Shown: positions 9,574-18,814, numbered from the stretch's first letter. The stretch: DNA of 64,000 bases from Luteimonas endophytica (GCF_029887875.1 NZ_JARXRM010000008.1:34782-98781); one strand, 5' to 3'. The notes: a model not told the origin generated them from the sequence alone. Translations and numbers: made by a program.

Positions 9574-10388
9574 GGTCGACTGCTTTCCCCAGGTTGTGCT
9601 GACAACGCCTGCGGGAACTCCCTCCCCAGGCGCTGACGGTAGCGTTCGGCGGCGGCCGTGTCGCCGAGTCTGTCCTCGATCTGTGACGCGATTAGAAGAA
9701 CCTCCGCGGTAGCGGGCGCCGCGGCGAGGCGGCGCTGCGAGAACGCGCGTGCTTCCAGGAACCTGCCCCTACGGTACTGGTATTGCGCCATTGCTGACAA
9801 CGCGGTCGGGTTGGCCGGCTGCAGCTGCAGGGCGGCGCGCAGGTCGCGCTCGACCCGCTCCGGCTGGCCTGCCGCCTCCGCGCAGGCGCCGGCATGGGCC
9901 AGGGCCGAGGCCCGGTCCTGGTAGCCCGGGGCCGCGATCGCGCGGTCCAAGTGCGCCATACCTTCGGCCGGGCGGCCGTTGGCGCACAACCAGGCGCCGT
10001 AGTTTTCCAGCGCGCCGCCCAGATGCGGGGCGAGTCCGGCGACGCGTGCATAGAGTTCGCCGGCCTGCTGCCGGCGGCCACGCGAGGATTCGATCACAGC
10101 CAGCATGGTCAGCGCATCGATGTTGTCGGGGTCGTCGCCCAGGGCCGCACGCAGCTCGCGTTCCGCGGCGTCCACCTCGCCCCCGCGCAGGGCGCGGGCC
10201 GCCCGCGCCACCTGCAGGCGGGTCTCCGAACGCTGGCGGCTCTCCGGGGTCCCGCGGAACTCGTAGCGGGGCGCGATCTGCTCCGAATCGCCGCGCTTGG
10301 CGCTGGGCTTGACGAACGACAGCCGCGAACAGGCGGCGCTGGACAGCGCCAGCACGAGCGCCGCGGCGACGAGGCTATGCCGCTGCAT
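9570..10388 (-). CDS. pilF: Type IV pilus biogenesis / stability lipoprotein PilF (PilW)
   Basis: Outer-membrane pilotin lipoprotein that helps secretin PilQ localise and assemble. The 272-residue product has a lipoprotein signal with lipobox SSAAC (Cys20) followed by tandem tetratricopeptide repeats (for example [38 protein letters not shown]). ATG at 10388 gives the signal peptide; the frame extends upstream into the 3' end of rlmN, whose stop lies 14 bases inside this gene, so the two are overlapping and probably coupled. The gene implies type IV pili in this organism, although no other pilus gene lies in the window. Confidence 0.9.
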   Translation of the reverse strand: MQRHSLVAAALVLALSSAACSRLSFVKPSAKRGDSEQIAPRYEFRGTPESRQRSETRLQVARAARALRGGEVDAAERELRAALGDDPDNIDALTMLAVIESSRGRRQQAGELYARVAGLAPHLGGALENYGAWLCANGRPAEGMAHLDRAIAAPGYQDRASALAHAGACAEAAGQPERVERDLRAALQLQPANPTALSAMAQYQYRRGRFLEARAFSQRRLAAAPATAEVLLIASQIEDRLGDTAAAERYRQRLGREFPQALSAQPGESSRP

Positions 10389-11607
10389 CGACCCCGCCCC
10401 GCCCTGCCGGGTGCTCGGCCTGGTGTTCCGCCAGGTGCCTGCGGAACTCGGCCTGGCGGCGGGTCCGGTCGGCGACCTGCCCCTTGAGCTGCCCACAGGC
10501 GGCATCGATGTCGTCGCCGCGGGTGCGGCGGACCATGGTCAGCACCCCGGCGTCGAGCAGCAGCCGCTGGAAGGCGCGGATGTCGGCCTCCGCCGAGCGC
10601 TCGAAGCGCGTGCCCGGAAACGGGTTGAACGGGATCAGATTGACCTTGGCGGCGTCCTTGGCCTGCAGCGCGTTGCCGAACGCGCGCATCAGCCGCGCCA
10701 GCTGCCGGGCGTGGACGGGCTGGTCGTTGACGCCCTTCATCAGCGTGTACTCGAAGGTGATCGAGCTGCCGCGGCGCCGGCGCGCGTAGCGCTCGCAAGC
10801 CGCCATCAGCTCGGCCACCGGGTACTTGCGGTTCAGCGGGACCAGCCGGCTGCGCAATTCGTCGTCGGCGGCGTGCAGCGACACCGCCAGCGACACGTCG
10901 CTCTCCTCGCCGAGGCGGTCGATCATCGGCACCATGCCGGCGGTCGACAGGGTGACGCGCTTGTTGGCCAGGCCGTAGCCGAGGTCGTCGCGCATCACGC
11001 TCATCGCCGCGACCACGTTGTCGAAGTTCATCAGCGGCTCGCCCATTCCCATCATCACCACATTGGTGAGCCTGCGCTCGCGATGCGGAACGTTGCCCAG
11101 GTGCCTGGCCGCGACCCACACCTGGCCGACGATCTCGGCCACCGAGAGGTTGCGGTTGAAGCCCTGGGTGGCGGTCGAGCAGAACTGGCAGTTCAGCGCG
11201 CAGCCGACCTGCGAGGACACGCACAGCGTGCCGCGCCCCTTGTCGGGAATGAACACCGTCTCCACGGCGTTGCTGCCGTCCATCGCCAGCAGCCACTTGT
11301 GGGTGCCGTCGGCCGAGGGCTTCTCGAACTGCACCTGCGGCACCCGCACCTCGGCATGGGTCTCGAGCTTGGCGCGCAGCGCCTTGCCGAGGTCGGTCAT
11401 GTCGTCGAACGAGGTGACGTGGCGGTGGTGGATCCACTTCATCACCTGGTGGGCGCGGAAGCGCTTCTCGCCGAGGGTTTCGACGAAGAAGCGCTCCAGC
11501 CCCGCGCGATCGAGCTCGAGCAGGTTGCGACGCGAAGCGCCCGCTGGGTCGCGCCCGGGGCGTTCATCCGGGGTCGACGGTCGCGGCTGCTGGCCGGGGC
11601 TGCTCAT
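10375..11607 (-). CDS. rlmN: Dual-specificity RNA methyltransferase RlmN
   Basis: Radical SAM enzyme that methylates C2 of A2503 in 23S rRNA and A37 of some tRNAs. The 410-residue product shows the [4Fe-4S] motif CALNCQFC (Cys136, 140, 143), the upstream TLCVSSQVG, the SAM motif [25 protein letters not shown], and the methyl-carrying cysteine region DIDAACGQL near the C-terminus. ATG at 11607 follows ndk by 16 bases on the same strand. The first ~25 residues are Pro-rich and not conserved in the family as far as I can tell. Length is slightly above the E. coli 384. Confidence 0.97.
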   Translation of the reverse strand: MSSPGQQPRPSTPDERPGRDPAGASRRNLLELDRAGLERFFVETLGEKRFRAHQVMKWIHHRHVTSFDDMTDLGKALRAKLETHAEVRVPQVQFEKPSADGTHKWLLAMDGSNAVETVFIPDKGRGTLCVSSQVGCALNCQFCSTATQGFNRNLSVAEIVGQVWVAARHLGNVPHRERRLTNVVMMGMGEPLMNFDNVVAAMSVMRDDLGYGLANKRVTLSTAGMVPMIDRLGEESDVSLAVSLHAADDELRSRLVPLNRKYPVAELMAACERYARRRRGSSITFEYTLMKGVNDQPVHARQLARLMRAFGNALQAKDAAKVNLIPFNPFPGTRFERSAEADIRAFQRLLLDAGVLTMVRRTRGDDIDAACGQLKGQVADRTRRQAEFRRHLAEHQAEHPAGRGGVDAAA

Positions 11608-11623
11608 GATCGCGGTTCCGCGC

Positions 11624-12049
11624 TCAGCGCGCGCAGATCTCGTCGTCGGCGAAGAAGTAGGCGATCTCCTGCGCGGCGGTTTCGGCGCCGTCGGAGCCGT
11701 GCACGGCATTGGCGTCGATGGACTCGGCGAAATCGGCGCGAATGGTACCGGCCGCGGCCTCCTTCGGGTTGGTGGCGCCCATCAGGTCTCGGTTCCTGGC
11801 GATCGCGCCCTCGCCTTCCAGCGCCTGGATCATCACCGGACCACTGCTCATGAATTCCACCAGCGCGCCGAAGAACGGTCGCTCGCGATGCACGGCATAG
11901 AAGCCCTCGGCCTCCTCGCGCGACAGGTGCTTCATCTTGGCCGCGACGATGCGCAGGCCCGCCTTCTCGAAACGGGAATAGATCTCGCCGATGACGTTCT
12001 TGGCAACGGCATCGGGCTTGATGATCGACAGGGTGCGCTCCAGCGCCAT
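11624..12049 (-). CDS. ndk: Nucleoside diphosphate kinase
   Basis: Transfers the gamma phosphate between nucleoside triphosphates and diphosphates through a phosphohistidine. The 141-residue product has the full family length with [12 protein letters not shown] at the start and the active-site NAVHGSD (His117). It lies upstream of rlmN on the same strand. The 5' leader holds a terminator-like hairpin about 54 bases before the ATG, described separately. The neighbouring psrA gene is transcribed in the opposite direction from a shared 214-base intergenic region. Confidence 0.98.
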   Translation of the reverse strand: MALERTLSIIKPDAVAKNVIGEIYSRFEKAGLRIVAAKMKHLSREEAEGFYAVHRERPFFGALVEFMSSGPVMIQALEGEGAIARNRDLMGATNPKEAAAGTIRADFAESIDANAVHGSDGAETAAQEIAYFFADDEICAR

Positions 12050-12102
12050 GGGATGTCTCCGGTCAGGCGGGCCGCAATGGAGCGACCCAGATTAACATGG
12101 AA

Positions 12103-12126
12103 AAACCCGCGATGTGGCGCGGGTTT
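12103..12126 (-). terminator. Terminator-like hairpin in the ndk leader
   Basis: Perfect 9-base stem AAACCCGCG / CGCGGGTTT with a 6-base loop. Read leftward, the stem ends in GGGTTTTT, the form of an intrinsic terminator. No gene lies immediately upstream on that strand: the only plausible transcript entering it starts just upstream at a -10-like TAGAAT (12147-12152, minus strand). So it either attenuates ndk or ends a very short RNA. A small stem AGCC/GGCT lies at 12127-12139, next to it. Confidence 0.5.
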
Positions 12127-12226
12127 AGCCGAACTGGCTGGGACGGATTCTAACTGATTCCCGGGACTCCTTGAAACCGGGTCCGGCCTCGCTCCGGGTT
12201 TGACCGCGGCCGGGATTCGGCCTAGC

Positions 12227-12244
12227 ATCAAACAAGCGTTTGAT
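12227..12244. promoter_or_regulatory. PsrA-type operator upstream of psrA-fadN-fadA
   Basis: Palindrome ATCAAACAAGCGTTTGAT, with perfect 7-base arms around AAGC. It matches the published style of PsrA sites in Pseudomonas, (C/G)AAAC-N2-4-GTTT(G/C). It lies 20 bases before the psrA ATG, so the repressor would block its own operon and respond to long-chain acyl ligands. The match to the motif is seen in the sequence; binding is inferred. Confidence 0.75.
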
Positions 12245-12263
12245 TCAGCCGACCCGGAGCGAC

Positions 12264-12881
12264 ATGCCCGCCACCCAGTTCTCCACCAAGGAGCGGATCC
12301 TCGGCGCCGCCGAGGAGCTGTTCGCCCAGCAGGGCTTCAGCGGCACCTCGCTGCGCCAGGTCACCACCCGTGCCGACGTCAACATCGCCGCGGTGAACTA
12401 CCACTTCGGCAGCAAGGAGAATCTGGTCAACGAGGTGTTCCGCCGGCGCATGGACGAAATGAGCACCCAGCGGCTGTCGATGCTGCGCAGCGCGCGGGAG
12501 CGCCAGCCCGGCGAACTGGAACCGGTGCTCGCGGCGTTCGTCGAGCCCGCCCTGGCGCTGGCCGGCGACCGCCACGGCGGCGGCGCCTTCATCCGGGTGA
12601 TCGCGAGAGCCTATGCCGAGAAGAACGACGGCCTGCGCGCCTTCCTGTCCGAGCGCTACGGCCACGTGCAGCGCGAATTCGCCCGCGCCCTCGGTGCCTG
12701 CCTGCCCGGGCTGTCGAAGGAGGAGCTGTACTGGCGGCTCGATTTCCTGGCCGGGGCACTGACCTATGCGATGGCCGATTTCGGCCTGATCAAGCGCCCA
12801 CACGGCACCGACGAGGATGCCCATCGCCGCCGCGCCGCCAGCGAGCTGATCCGCTTCGCTGCCGCCGGCCTCCGGGCCTGA
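12264..12881 (+). CDS. psrA: TetR-family fatty acid regulator, PsrA-like
   Basis: 205-residue DNA-binding repressor. The N-terminal TetR helix-turn-helix spans about residues 8-60 (STKERILGAAEELFAQQGF through NIAAVNYHFGSKENL), very close to Pseudomonas PsrA, including the C-terminal ligand domain pattern LYWRLDFLAGALTYAM. In that family long-chain fatty acids relieve repression of beta-oxidation genes. Here the operon order is regulator, fadN, fadA, and a PsrA-type palindrome lies just upstream. I chose ATG at 12264, preceded by GGAG; an upstream in-frame start would lie inside the operator. Confidence 0.87.
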   Translation: MPATQFSTKERILGAAEELFAQQGFSGTSLRQVTTRADVNIAAVNYHFGSKENLVNEVFRRRMDEMSTQRLSMLRSARERQPGELEPVLAAFVEPALALAGDRHGGGAFIRVIARAYAEKNDGLRAFLSERYGHVQREFARALGACLPGLSKEELYWRLDFLAGALTYAMADFGLIKRPHGTDEDAHRRRAASELIRFAAAGLRA

Positions 12882-12918
12882 TCCGAATATTTGTTCTTAA
12901 ATCAAGGAGTTCCAGCGC

Positions 12919-15291
12919 ATGTCTGAGAAACTGCTCGTCCGGCGCGCCGCCGTTCTCGGTGCCGGCGTGATGGGAGCGCAGATCGCCGCCCATCTCACCA
13001 ATGCCGGGATCGACACCGTGCTGTTCGACCTCCCGGCGAAGGAAGGCGATCCCAACGGCGTGGTGACCCGCGCGATCGCCAACCTGGCGAAGCTGAGCCC
13101 GGCCCCGCTGGCCGACAGGTCGCTGGCCGAGGCGATCGTGCCGGCCAACTACGACACCGGCCTGGAACTGCTCGGCGACTGCGACCTGATCATCGAGGCG
13201 ATCGCCGAGCGGATGGACTGGAAGCAGGACCTGTACCGCAGAATCGCCCCGTTCGTGCCTGAGCACGCGGTGCTTGCCAGCAATACCTCTGGCCTGGGAA
13301 TCAATGCCTTGGCGGACGTTCTTCCCGAAGAACTTCGCCACCGGTACTGCGGTGTGCACTTCTTCAACCCGCCCCGCTACATGCACCTGGCCGAGCTGAT
13401 CCCGGCAGCGGCCACCGACCAGGCCGTACTGCAAGGCCTGGAAACCTTCCTCACCACCACCCTGGGCAAGGGCGTGGTCTACGCCAGGGACACGCCGAAC
13501 TTCATCGGCAACCGCATCGGCGTGTTCTCGATCCTCGCCACCGCGCACCACACCGCCGAGTCCGGGCTGGGCTTCGACGAGGTGGACGCCCTGACCGGGC
13601 CGCTGATCGGCCGGCCGAAGTCGGCCACCTATCGCACCGCCGACGTGGTCGGCCTCGACACCATGGCCCATGTCATCAAGACCATGGCCGATACCCTGCC
13701 GGGCGATCCGTGGCACGCGCACTTCCGGTCGCCGAAATGGCTCGAGGCGCTGGTGGCCAAGGGCGCGCTGGGCCAGAAGACCGGTGCCGGCGTGTTCCGC
13801 AAGGTCGGCAAGGACATCTTGGTCCTGGATACCGAGAAGCAGGACTATCGCCCGGCCGATCGCAAGGCCGCCGACGAGGTGGTCGACATCCTCAGGACCA
13901 GGGATCCCGCTGAGAAGTTCGCGAAGCTGCGTGCGAGCGAGCATCCGCAGGCGCGGTTCCTCTGGGCGGTGTTCCGCGACCTGTTCCACTACAGCGCCTA
14001 CCACCTGGCCGACATCGCCGAGACCGCGCGCGACGTCGACCTCGCCATCCGCTGGGGCTACGGCTGGTCGCTCGGCCCGTTCGAGACCTGGCAGGCGGCC
14101 GGCTGGAGGCAGGTAGCGGGCTGGATCACCGAGGACATCGCCGCCGGCAAGGCCATGAGCGACGCGCCCCTGCCCGCCTGGGTGCTCGACGGCCGCGACG
14201 GCGTGCACGGTCCGGATGGCAGCTACAGCCCCACGCGCGATGCGCGGGTCCCGCGCTCCGACCTGCCGGTCTACGCGCGCCAGCGCTTCCCCGATCCGCT
14301 GCTCGGCGAATCGTTCGCCGAGGGCGAGACGCTGTTCGAGAACGACGGCGTGCGCCTGTGGACCGACGGCGACGGCGTCGGCGTGGTCTCGTTCAAGACC
14401 AAGATGCACACCGTCAGCGACCAGGTGCTGGACGGCGTGCAGGAAGCGGTCGGAATCGCCGAACGCGACCTGCGCGCCCTGGTGATCTGGCAGCCGAAGG
14501 AGCCCTTCTCCGCCGGCGCCGACCTGGCCGGTGCACTCGGCCTGCTGCAGGCCGGCAAGGTGGACGCGTTCGAGGCGATGGTCGCCAACTTCCAGGCCAC
14601 CAGCCAGCGCATCAAGTACGCGCTGGTGCCGGTGGTCGCGGCCGTGCGGGGCATGGCGCTCGGCGGCGGCTGCGAATTCCAGATGCACGCGGCGCGCACG
14701 GTGGCGGGCCTGGAAAGCTACATCGGCCTGGTCGAGGCCGGGGTCGGGCTGCTGCCCGCGGGCGGCGGCCTGAAGGAGCTGGCGGTGCGCGCGGCACGGG
14801 CCGCGGGGCCCGGCGGCGACGTGTTCGCCGAACTCAAGACCGCGTTCGAGACGGTGGCCATGGGCAAGGTGTCGAAGTCGGCGATCGAGGCCAGGGAACT
14901 TGGCCTGCTGCGCGCCGGCGATCCGGTGGTCCTCCATCCGCACGAGCTGCTGCACATCGCCCGGCGGCAGGCGCTGGCGCTGGCCGAGACGGGCTACCGG
15001 CCGCCGCTGCCGGCGCGCGCCATCCCGGTGGCCGGTGACGTGGGCATCGCCACGTTCAAGATGATGCTGGTCAACATGCTGGAGGGCCGCTTCGTGTCCC
15101 CGCACGACTACGAGATCGCCACCCGCATCGCGACGGTGCTCTGCGGCGGCGAGGTCGACCGCGGCGCCACGGTCGACGAGGAGTGGCTGCTGCGGCTCGA
15201 GCGCGAGCACTTCGTCGCCCTGGCGCAGATGCCCAAGACCCAGGAGCGCATCGCCCACATGCTGAAGACGGGCAAGCCGCTGCGCAACTGA
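12919..15291 (+). CDS. fadN: 3-hydroxyacyl-CoA dehydrogenase / enoyl-CoA hydratase (FadN-type multifunctional beta-oxidation protein)
   Basis: Catalyses hydration of enoyl-CoA and NAD-dependent oxidation of 3-hydroxyacyl-CoA in fatty acid degradation. The 790-residue product begins with the NAD-binding Rossmann motif LGAGVMGAQIAAHL (about 12-26), followed by the dehydrogenase domains with SNTSGLGI, HFFNPPRYM and GFIGNR-like PNFIGNRIG. The crotonase domain is C-terminal (about 480-700) with FSAGADL and GMALGGGCEF. That order is the reverse of E. coli FadB and equals Bacillus FadN in order and length. AAGGAG precedes the ATG at a good distance. It lies between psrA and fadA. Confidence 0.93.
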   Translation: MSEKLLVRRAAVLGAGVMGAQIAAHLTNAGIDTVLFDLPAKEGDPNGVVTRAIANLAKLSPAPLADRSLAEAIVPANYDTGLELLGDCDLIIEAIAERMDWKQDLYRRIAPFVPEHAVLASNTSGLGINALADVLPEELRHRYCGVHFFNPPRYMHLAELIPAAATDQAVLQGLETFLTTTLGKGVVYARDTPNFIGNRIGVFSILATAHHTAESGLGFDEVDALTGPLIGRPKSATYRTADVVGLDTMAHVIKTMADTLPGDPWHAHFRSPKWLEALVAKGALGQKTGAGVFRKVGKDILVLDTEKQDYRPADRKAADEVVDILRTRDPAEKFAKLRASEHPQARFLWAVFRDLFHYSAYHLADIAETARDVDLAIRWGYGWSLGPFETWQAAGWRQVAGWITEDIAAGKAMSDAPLPAWVLDGRDGVHGPDGSYSPTRDARVPRSDLPVYARQRFPDPLLGESFAEGETLFENDGVRLWTDGDGVGVVSFKTKMHTVSDQVLDGVQEAVGIAERDLRALVIWQPKEPFSAGADLAGALGLLQAGKVDAFEAMVANFQATSQRIKYALVPVVAAVRGMALGGGCEFQMHAARTVAGLESYIGLVEAGVGLLPAGGGLKELAVRAARAAGPGGDVFAELKTAFETVAMGKVSKSAIEARELGLLRAGDPVVLHPHELLHIARRQALALAETGYRPPLPARAIPVAGDVGIATFKMMLVNMLEGRFVSPHDYEIATRIATVLCGGEVDRGATVDEEWLLRLEREHFVALAQMPKTQERIAHMLKTGKPLRN

Positions 15292-15304
15292 CAAGGTGGC
15301 AATT

Positions 15305-15390
15305 GGTGATTCGTGGCTGGTGATTGGTCGCACGACCGCCACTCCACGGACCGCGCTTCTGCGATCACCAATCACCAATCACGAATCACC
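15305..15390. repeat. Intergenic inverted repeat of GGTGATT units
   Basis: Two 24-base arms, 15305-15328 and 15367-15390, are inverted copies with 22 of 24 positions matching and 38 bases between them. Each arm is itself made of short GGTGATT(C/G/-) units. It fills the fadN-fadA gap and would form a long hairpin in the operon mRNA. I recall similar TGATTGGTGATT-type intergenic repeats in Lysobacter-like genomes, but cannot check copy number here. Confidence 0.8.
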
Positions 15391-15406
15391 GCTTTCGGAG
15401 AAAGCA

Positions 15407-16612
15407 ATGAAGCAGATCCAGGACGCCTACATCGTCGCCGCCACCCGCACCCCGGTCGGCAAGGCGCCGCGCGGCGTGTTCCGCAATACCCGCCCCGACG
15501 ACATGCTCGCGCATGTCCTCAAGTCCGTGGTCGCGCAGGCGCCGGGCATCGAACTCGACCGCATCGAGGACGCGGTGATCGGCTGCGCCATGCCCGAGGG
15601 CGAGCAAGGCATGAACGTGGCCCGCATCGGCGTGCTGCTGGCTGGCCTGCCCGACACCGTGGCCGCGCAGACCATCAACCGCTTCTGCTCGTCGGGTCTG
15701 CAGGCGGTGGCGCTGGCCGCCGACCAGATCCGCCTGGGCAACGCCGACCTGGTGCTGGCCGGCGGCACCGAGAGCATGAGCATGGTGCCGATGATGGGCA
15801 ACAAGGTGGCGCTCAGCCCCAGGGTGTTCGATGGCGACGAGAACGTCGCCATCGCCTACGGCATGGGCATCACCGCGGAAAAGGTCGCCGAGGAGTGGAA
15901 GGTGTCGCGCGAGGACCAGGACGCGTTCGCGCTGGCCTCGCACCGCAAGGCCATCGCCGCCATCCAGGCCGGGGAGTTCGCCGACGAGATCAGCCCCTAC
16001 GAGGTGATGTCGCGGGTCCCGGACCTGGCCGGCAATACCGTGCAGCTGCGGCGCCGGCTGGTCGACACCGACGAGGGCCCCCGCGAGGACTCCACGCTCG
16101 AGGGCCTGGCGCGGCTGCGCCCGGTGTTCCGCAACGGCCAGTTCGGCGGCACCGTGACCGCCGGCAACTCCTCGCAGATGAGCGACGGCGCCGGTGCGGT
16201 GCTGCTGGCCTCGGAGCAGGCGCTGAAGGACTACGGCCTGACCCCGCTCGCGCGCTTCGTCAGCTTCTCGGTGGCGGGGGTGCGGCCGGAGGTGATGGGC
16301 ATCGGCCCGATCGCGGCGATCCCGAAGGCGCTCAGGCAGGCCGGGCTGAGCAAGGACCAGATCGACTGGATCGAGCTCAACGAGGCCTTCGCCGCGCAGG
16401 CGCTGGCGGTGATCCGCGACTCGGAGCTGGACCCGGACAAGGTGAACCCGCTCGGCGGCGCGATCGCGCTGGGGCACCCGCTGGGGGCGACCGGAGCGGT
16501 GCGCACCGCCACCATCGTCCACGGGCTGCGCCGCCGCAGGCGGAAGTACGGTCTGGTGACGATGTGCATCGGCACCGGCATGGGCGCCGCCGGCGTGTTC
16601 GAGGCGCTGTAG
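15407..16612 (+). CDS. fadA: Acetyl-CoA C-acyltransferase (3-ketoacyl-CoA thiolase)
   Basis: Last step of the beta-oxidation cycle, releasing acetyl-CoA. The 401-residue thiolase has the acyl-enzyme cysteine in NRFCSSG (Cys94), NEAFAAQ, GHPLGATG and the second catalytic cysteine in CIGTGMG near the C-terminus. ATG at 15407 is preceded by CGGAG; the longer open frame upstream is only translation of the intergenic repeat. It works with FadN encoded just upstream. A 13-base-pair GC hairpin follows the stop, between this gene and the convergent hydrolase. Confidence 0.96.
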   Translation: MKQIQDAYIVAATRTPVGKAPRGVFRNTRPDDMLAHVLKSVVAQAPGIELDRIEDAVIGCAMPEGEQGMNVARIGVLLAGLPDTVAAQTINRFCSSGLQAVALAADQIRLGNADLVLAGGTESMSMVPMMGNKVALSPRVFDGDENVAIAYGMGITAEKVAEEWKVSREDQDAFALASHRKAIAAIQAGEFADEISPYEVMSRVPDLAGNTVQLRRRLVDTDEGPREDSTLEGLARLRPVFRNGQFGGTVTAGNSSQMSDGAGAVLLASEQALKDYGLTPLARFVSFSVAGVRPEVMGIGPIAAIPKALRQAGLSKDQIDWIELNEAFAAQALAVIRDSELDPDKVNPLGGAIALGHPLGATGAVRTATIVHGLRRRRRKYGLVTMCIGTGMGAAGVFEAL

Positions 16613-16623
16613 GCCGGAACGAC

Positions 16624-16665
16624 GCGCCGCGCCGCGCCCACCCGGTGGTGGACGCGGCGCGGCGC
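16624..16665. terminator. Long GC hairpin between convergent fadA and serine hydrolase genes
   Basis: Perfect 13-base arms GCGCCGCGCCGCG / CGCGGCGCGGCGC with a 16-base loop. It sits exactly between two convergent stops and its right arm touches the hydrolase stop codon. It lacks T runs on both sides, so it may be a bidirectional barrier against exonucleases rather than a classic terminator. Confidence 0.55.
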
Positions 16666-18363
16666 TCACCGCACCCGCGCGGCGAACTCGGAACGGTTCC
16701 CGTCCCAGATGATCCGGATGCCGCTGACCTGGCCGTTCTCGCCGCGGACGAACTCGAAGTCGGTCGCGCTCTCGCGCATGAAGAAGCGGGTCGGCGAGGC
16801 CGGATGGAACTCGGTGGCCGGCGTGCCTTCGGCGGTGGCGACCAGCCGCCCGTCCGACACGGCGATCGAGATCAGCAGCGAGTTGGACGGCACCAGGTAG
16901 TTCCCCGCGTACTCGCGCAGGATCCGTTCCGGCACCTCCACCGTGGTGCGCAACCCGCCATCCGCGGCCGCCGCGGCCGTGCCGCCACCGCGCAGCGCCG
17001 CCAGCCATGCCCGCGCCTGGCCCTCGTCGAAGGCGGTGCGCAGCGCGCGATCCCCCTCCCCGGCTGGATCGAGCAGCAAGGCGCAGAGCCGTGCGGCGTC
17101 CGCCGCGGTCACGGTGCCGTCGAGCATTCCGAGCGCGAACGGCTCGATCGCCGCCGCCGCCGCGCGCCTGTCCTGCGGGTCGAGCGGCGACCCTTGCACC
17201 AGCGCGGTATCGGCGGCGTGCAGCAGGGCGGCCATGAACGATGGCGAACGCGACACCATCTGCAGCAGCTGCTCCAGGCGCGGACCGGAGACCGATCGCA
17301 GATAGCGCCACATCTCCGCGTCGCGGGCCCGCAGCCATCCGGCGCCGTCCGGTACGGCGGCCTCGATGATCGCGCGCATCGGCAATTCGCCGTTGGAGCC
17401 GTTGCTGAGGATCACCAGGCCGTCCCGCGCGGCAGGACGGGCGAGTACGAAACTGCGCACGCCGGGTTCGCGGCCATCGTGCCAGAGCGTTTCCGCCCCG
17501 TCGGCCCGCAGCAGCTTCCAGCCGAGGCCGAAGCGCTCCACGGGGTCGTCGTGGGCCGCCTGGGGCCGCTGCATGTCCGCGAACAGGTCGCGCGGAAGGC
17601 CCGCGCCCTCGACCACCCAGGCGACGAAGCGGCCATAGTCGCCGACGGTGCTGAACATGTTCGCGGCGGCATTGGCGCGGCGGCTGCGCGCCTGGGCGGT
17701 GTCCAGCGGCTCGGCGGATTCGTCGTGGCCGGTTGCCAGTCGGCCTTCCCAGCGGCCGTCCCAGCCGAACGAACTGGCTTGCATGCCCGCTGGGGCCAGT
17801 ACGCTCGTTTCCATCAACGCGGCCATCGGCTGCCCGGTGGCGTGCTCGAGCGCGCGCCGGAGGTATTCGTAGCCTTCGCCCGAGTACTCGTGTCGCGCGC
17901 CGGGCGCGAAGGCGAACTCCAGCTTGCCACCGCCCCGCCAGTTCTGGAAGCCGGTCTGGTGGCTGAGCGCGATGCGCGGCGTCAGCGCGTGCCGGCGCGG
18001 GTCCGCGGCGATGTCGGGATCGACCCAGAACGACGACAGGTCCGCATCGAGGTCGAGCCGGCCTTCGGCGGCCAGTCGTACCGCCAGCATCGCGAACACG
18101 GGCTTGGTCAGGGAGGCCACGTTGAACACCGTGTCCTCCGTCGCGGCGCTGCCGGGGCTGCGTTCGCCATAGACGCGGGTCCAGGCCACGCCGCCGTCTT
18201 CGATCCGCGCGACCGCCACGGCGGGCACCCGGGCACGGTGGATGAGCTCGGGCACGGTCTCGTCGAGCGCGGCCGCGGCCGGCGGTTGCGCCGCGTTCGC
18301 GGAGCCATGCAGGCCGGCCACGGCCAGTGCCGCGGCCAGGGCGGGTGCGATGCCGTACTTCAT
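16666..18363 (-). CDS. Exported serine hydrolase, beta-lactamase class C / penicillin-binding-like
   Basis: 565-residue secreted or periplasmic protein. A signal peptide is visible at residues 1-25 (ending GSANAAQ). The serine beta-lactamase-like domain follows with the SxxK motif SLTK (Ser84, Lys87) and a YSGEGY element in the place of the YxN motif. A C-terminal extension of about 100 residues resembles the small beta domain often found after such hydrolases (DUF3471-like). Substrate is unknown: relatives include D-amino peptidases and esterases. ATG at 18363 gives the signal peptide; the upstream frame is non-coding. It stands alone, convergent with fadA. Confidence 0.85.
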   Translation of the reverse strand: MKYGIAPALAAALAVAGLHGSANAAQPPAAAALDETVPELIHRARVPAVAVARIEDGGVAWTRVYGERSPGSAATEDTVFNVASLTKPVFAMLAVRLAAEGRLDLDADLSSFWVDPDIAADPRRHALTPRIALSHQTGFQNWRGGGKLEFAFAPGARHEYSGEGYEYLRRALEHATGQPMAALMETSVLAPAGMQASSFGWDGRWEGRLATGHDESAEPLDTAQARSRRANAAANMFSTVGDYGRFVAWVVEGAGLPRDLFADMQRPQAAHDDPVERFGLGWKLLRADGAETLWHDGREPGVRSFVLARPAARDGLVILSNGSNGELPMRAIIEAAVPDGAGWLRARDAEMWRYLRSVSGPRLEQLLQMVSRSPSFMAALLHAADTALVQGSPLDPQDRRAAAAAIEPFALGMLDGTVTAADAARLCALLLDPAGEGDRALRTAFDEGQARAWLAALRGGGTAAAAADGGLRTTVEVPERILREYAGNYLVPSNSLLISIAVSDGRLVATAEGTPATEFHPASPTRFFMRESATDFEFVRGENGQVSGIRIIWDGNRSEFAARVR

Positions 18364-18478
18364 GTCTCGTTCTCCTCTGTCGGAAAGGTGGTGCGGACTG
18401 CGGGCAGGCGCGCCCGCGGCGGGACGGATCCGCCGTGCTGCGGTAAATCCGGGAGGCTCCGCGGATGCGGAGCGGCGA

Positions 18479-18814
18479 TCAGGCCGGTGGCCGGCGTCTG
18501 GCGAAGTGATAGGCGAGCGACCCGACACCCGCCGCGGCGAACAGCAGCCCGAAGGCGGCCGGGTCCTTCGCGTCCAGGCCGAACAGGTCGATGGCGCCGA
18601 AACCCAGGCCCATCGCCACCAGCACCAGACCCCAGCGCAGCGAGGATTGGCGCCGGAACTCGTGGTCGGCCGCGGCCAGCGAATGCACCAGGTCCTCGGT
18701 GGCGTGGGTCTCCGCCAGGCGGCGGCGCAGCCGCGCCTCCACTACGATGCGGACCACCACGACGATGCAGGCGGCCAGGAAGAACGGGATCAGGATGGCC
18801 AGGATGTCGAACAT
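18479..18814 (-). CDS. Small inner-membrane protein, DUF6249-like
   Basis: 111-residue protein with three predicted membrane helices: about residues 3-24 (LAILIPFFLAACIVVVVRIVV), 60-80 (WGLVLVAMGLGFGAIDLF) and 88-103. A basic loop with ARLRRRLAETHATEDLV follows the first helix. The pattern resembles DUF6249 proteins, which I recall near sigma factor genes in Xanthomonadales. It is divergent from the ECF sigma gene, and its upstream region contains the same TGCAAC(C/G) element, so it may be a target of that sigma factor. Function is not known. Confidence 0.7.
   Translation of the reverse strand: MFDILAILIPFFLAACIVVVVRIVVEARLRRRLAETHATEDLVHSLAAADHEFRRQSSLRWGLVLVAMGLGFGAIDLFGLDAKDPAAFGLLFAAAGVGSLAYHFARRRPPA

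Noticed and set aside
15305-15390. Possible CRISPR array in the GGTGATT repeats
   Set aside because: The units are short, partly inverted and without spacers of even length; no cas genes are present.
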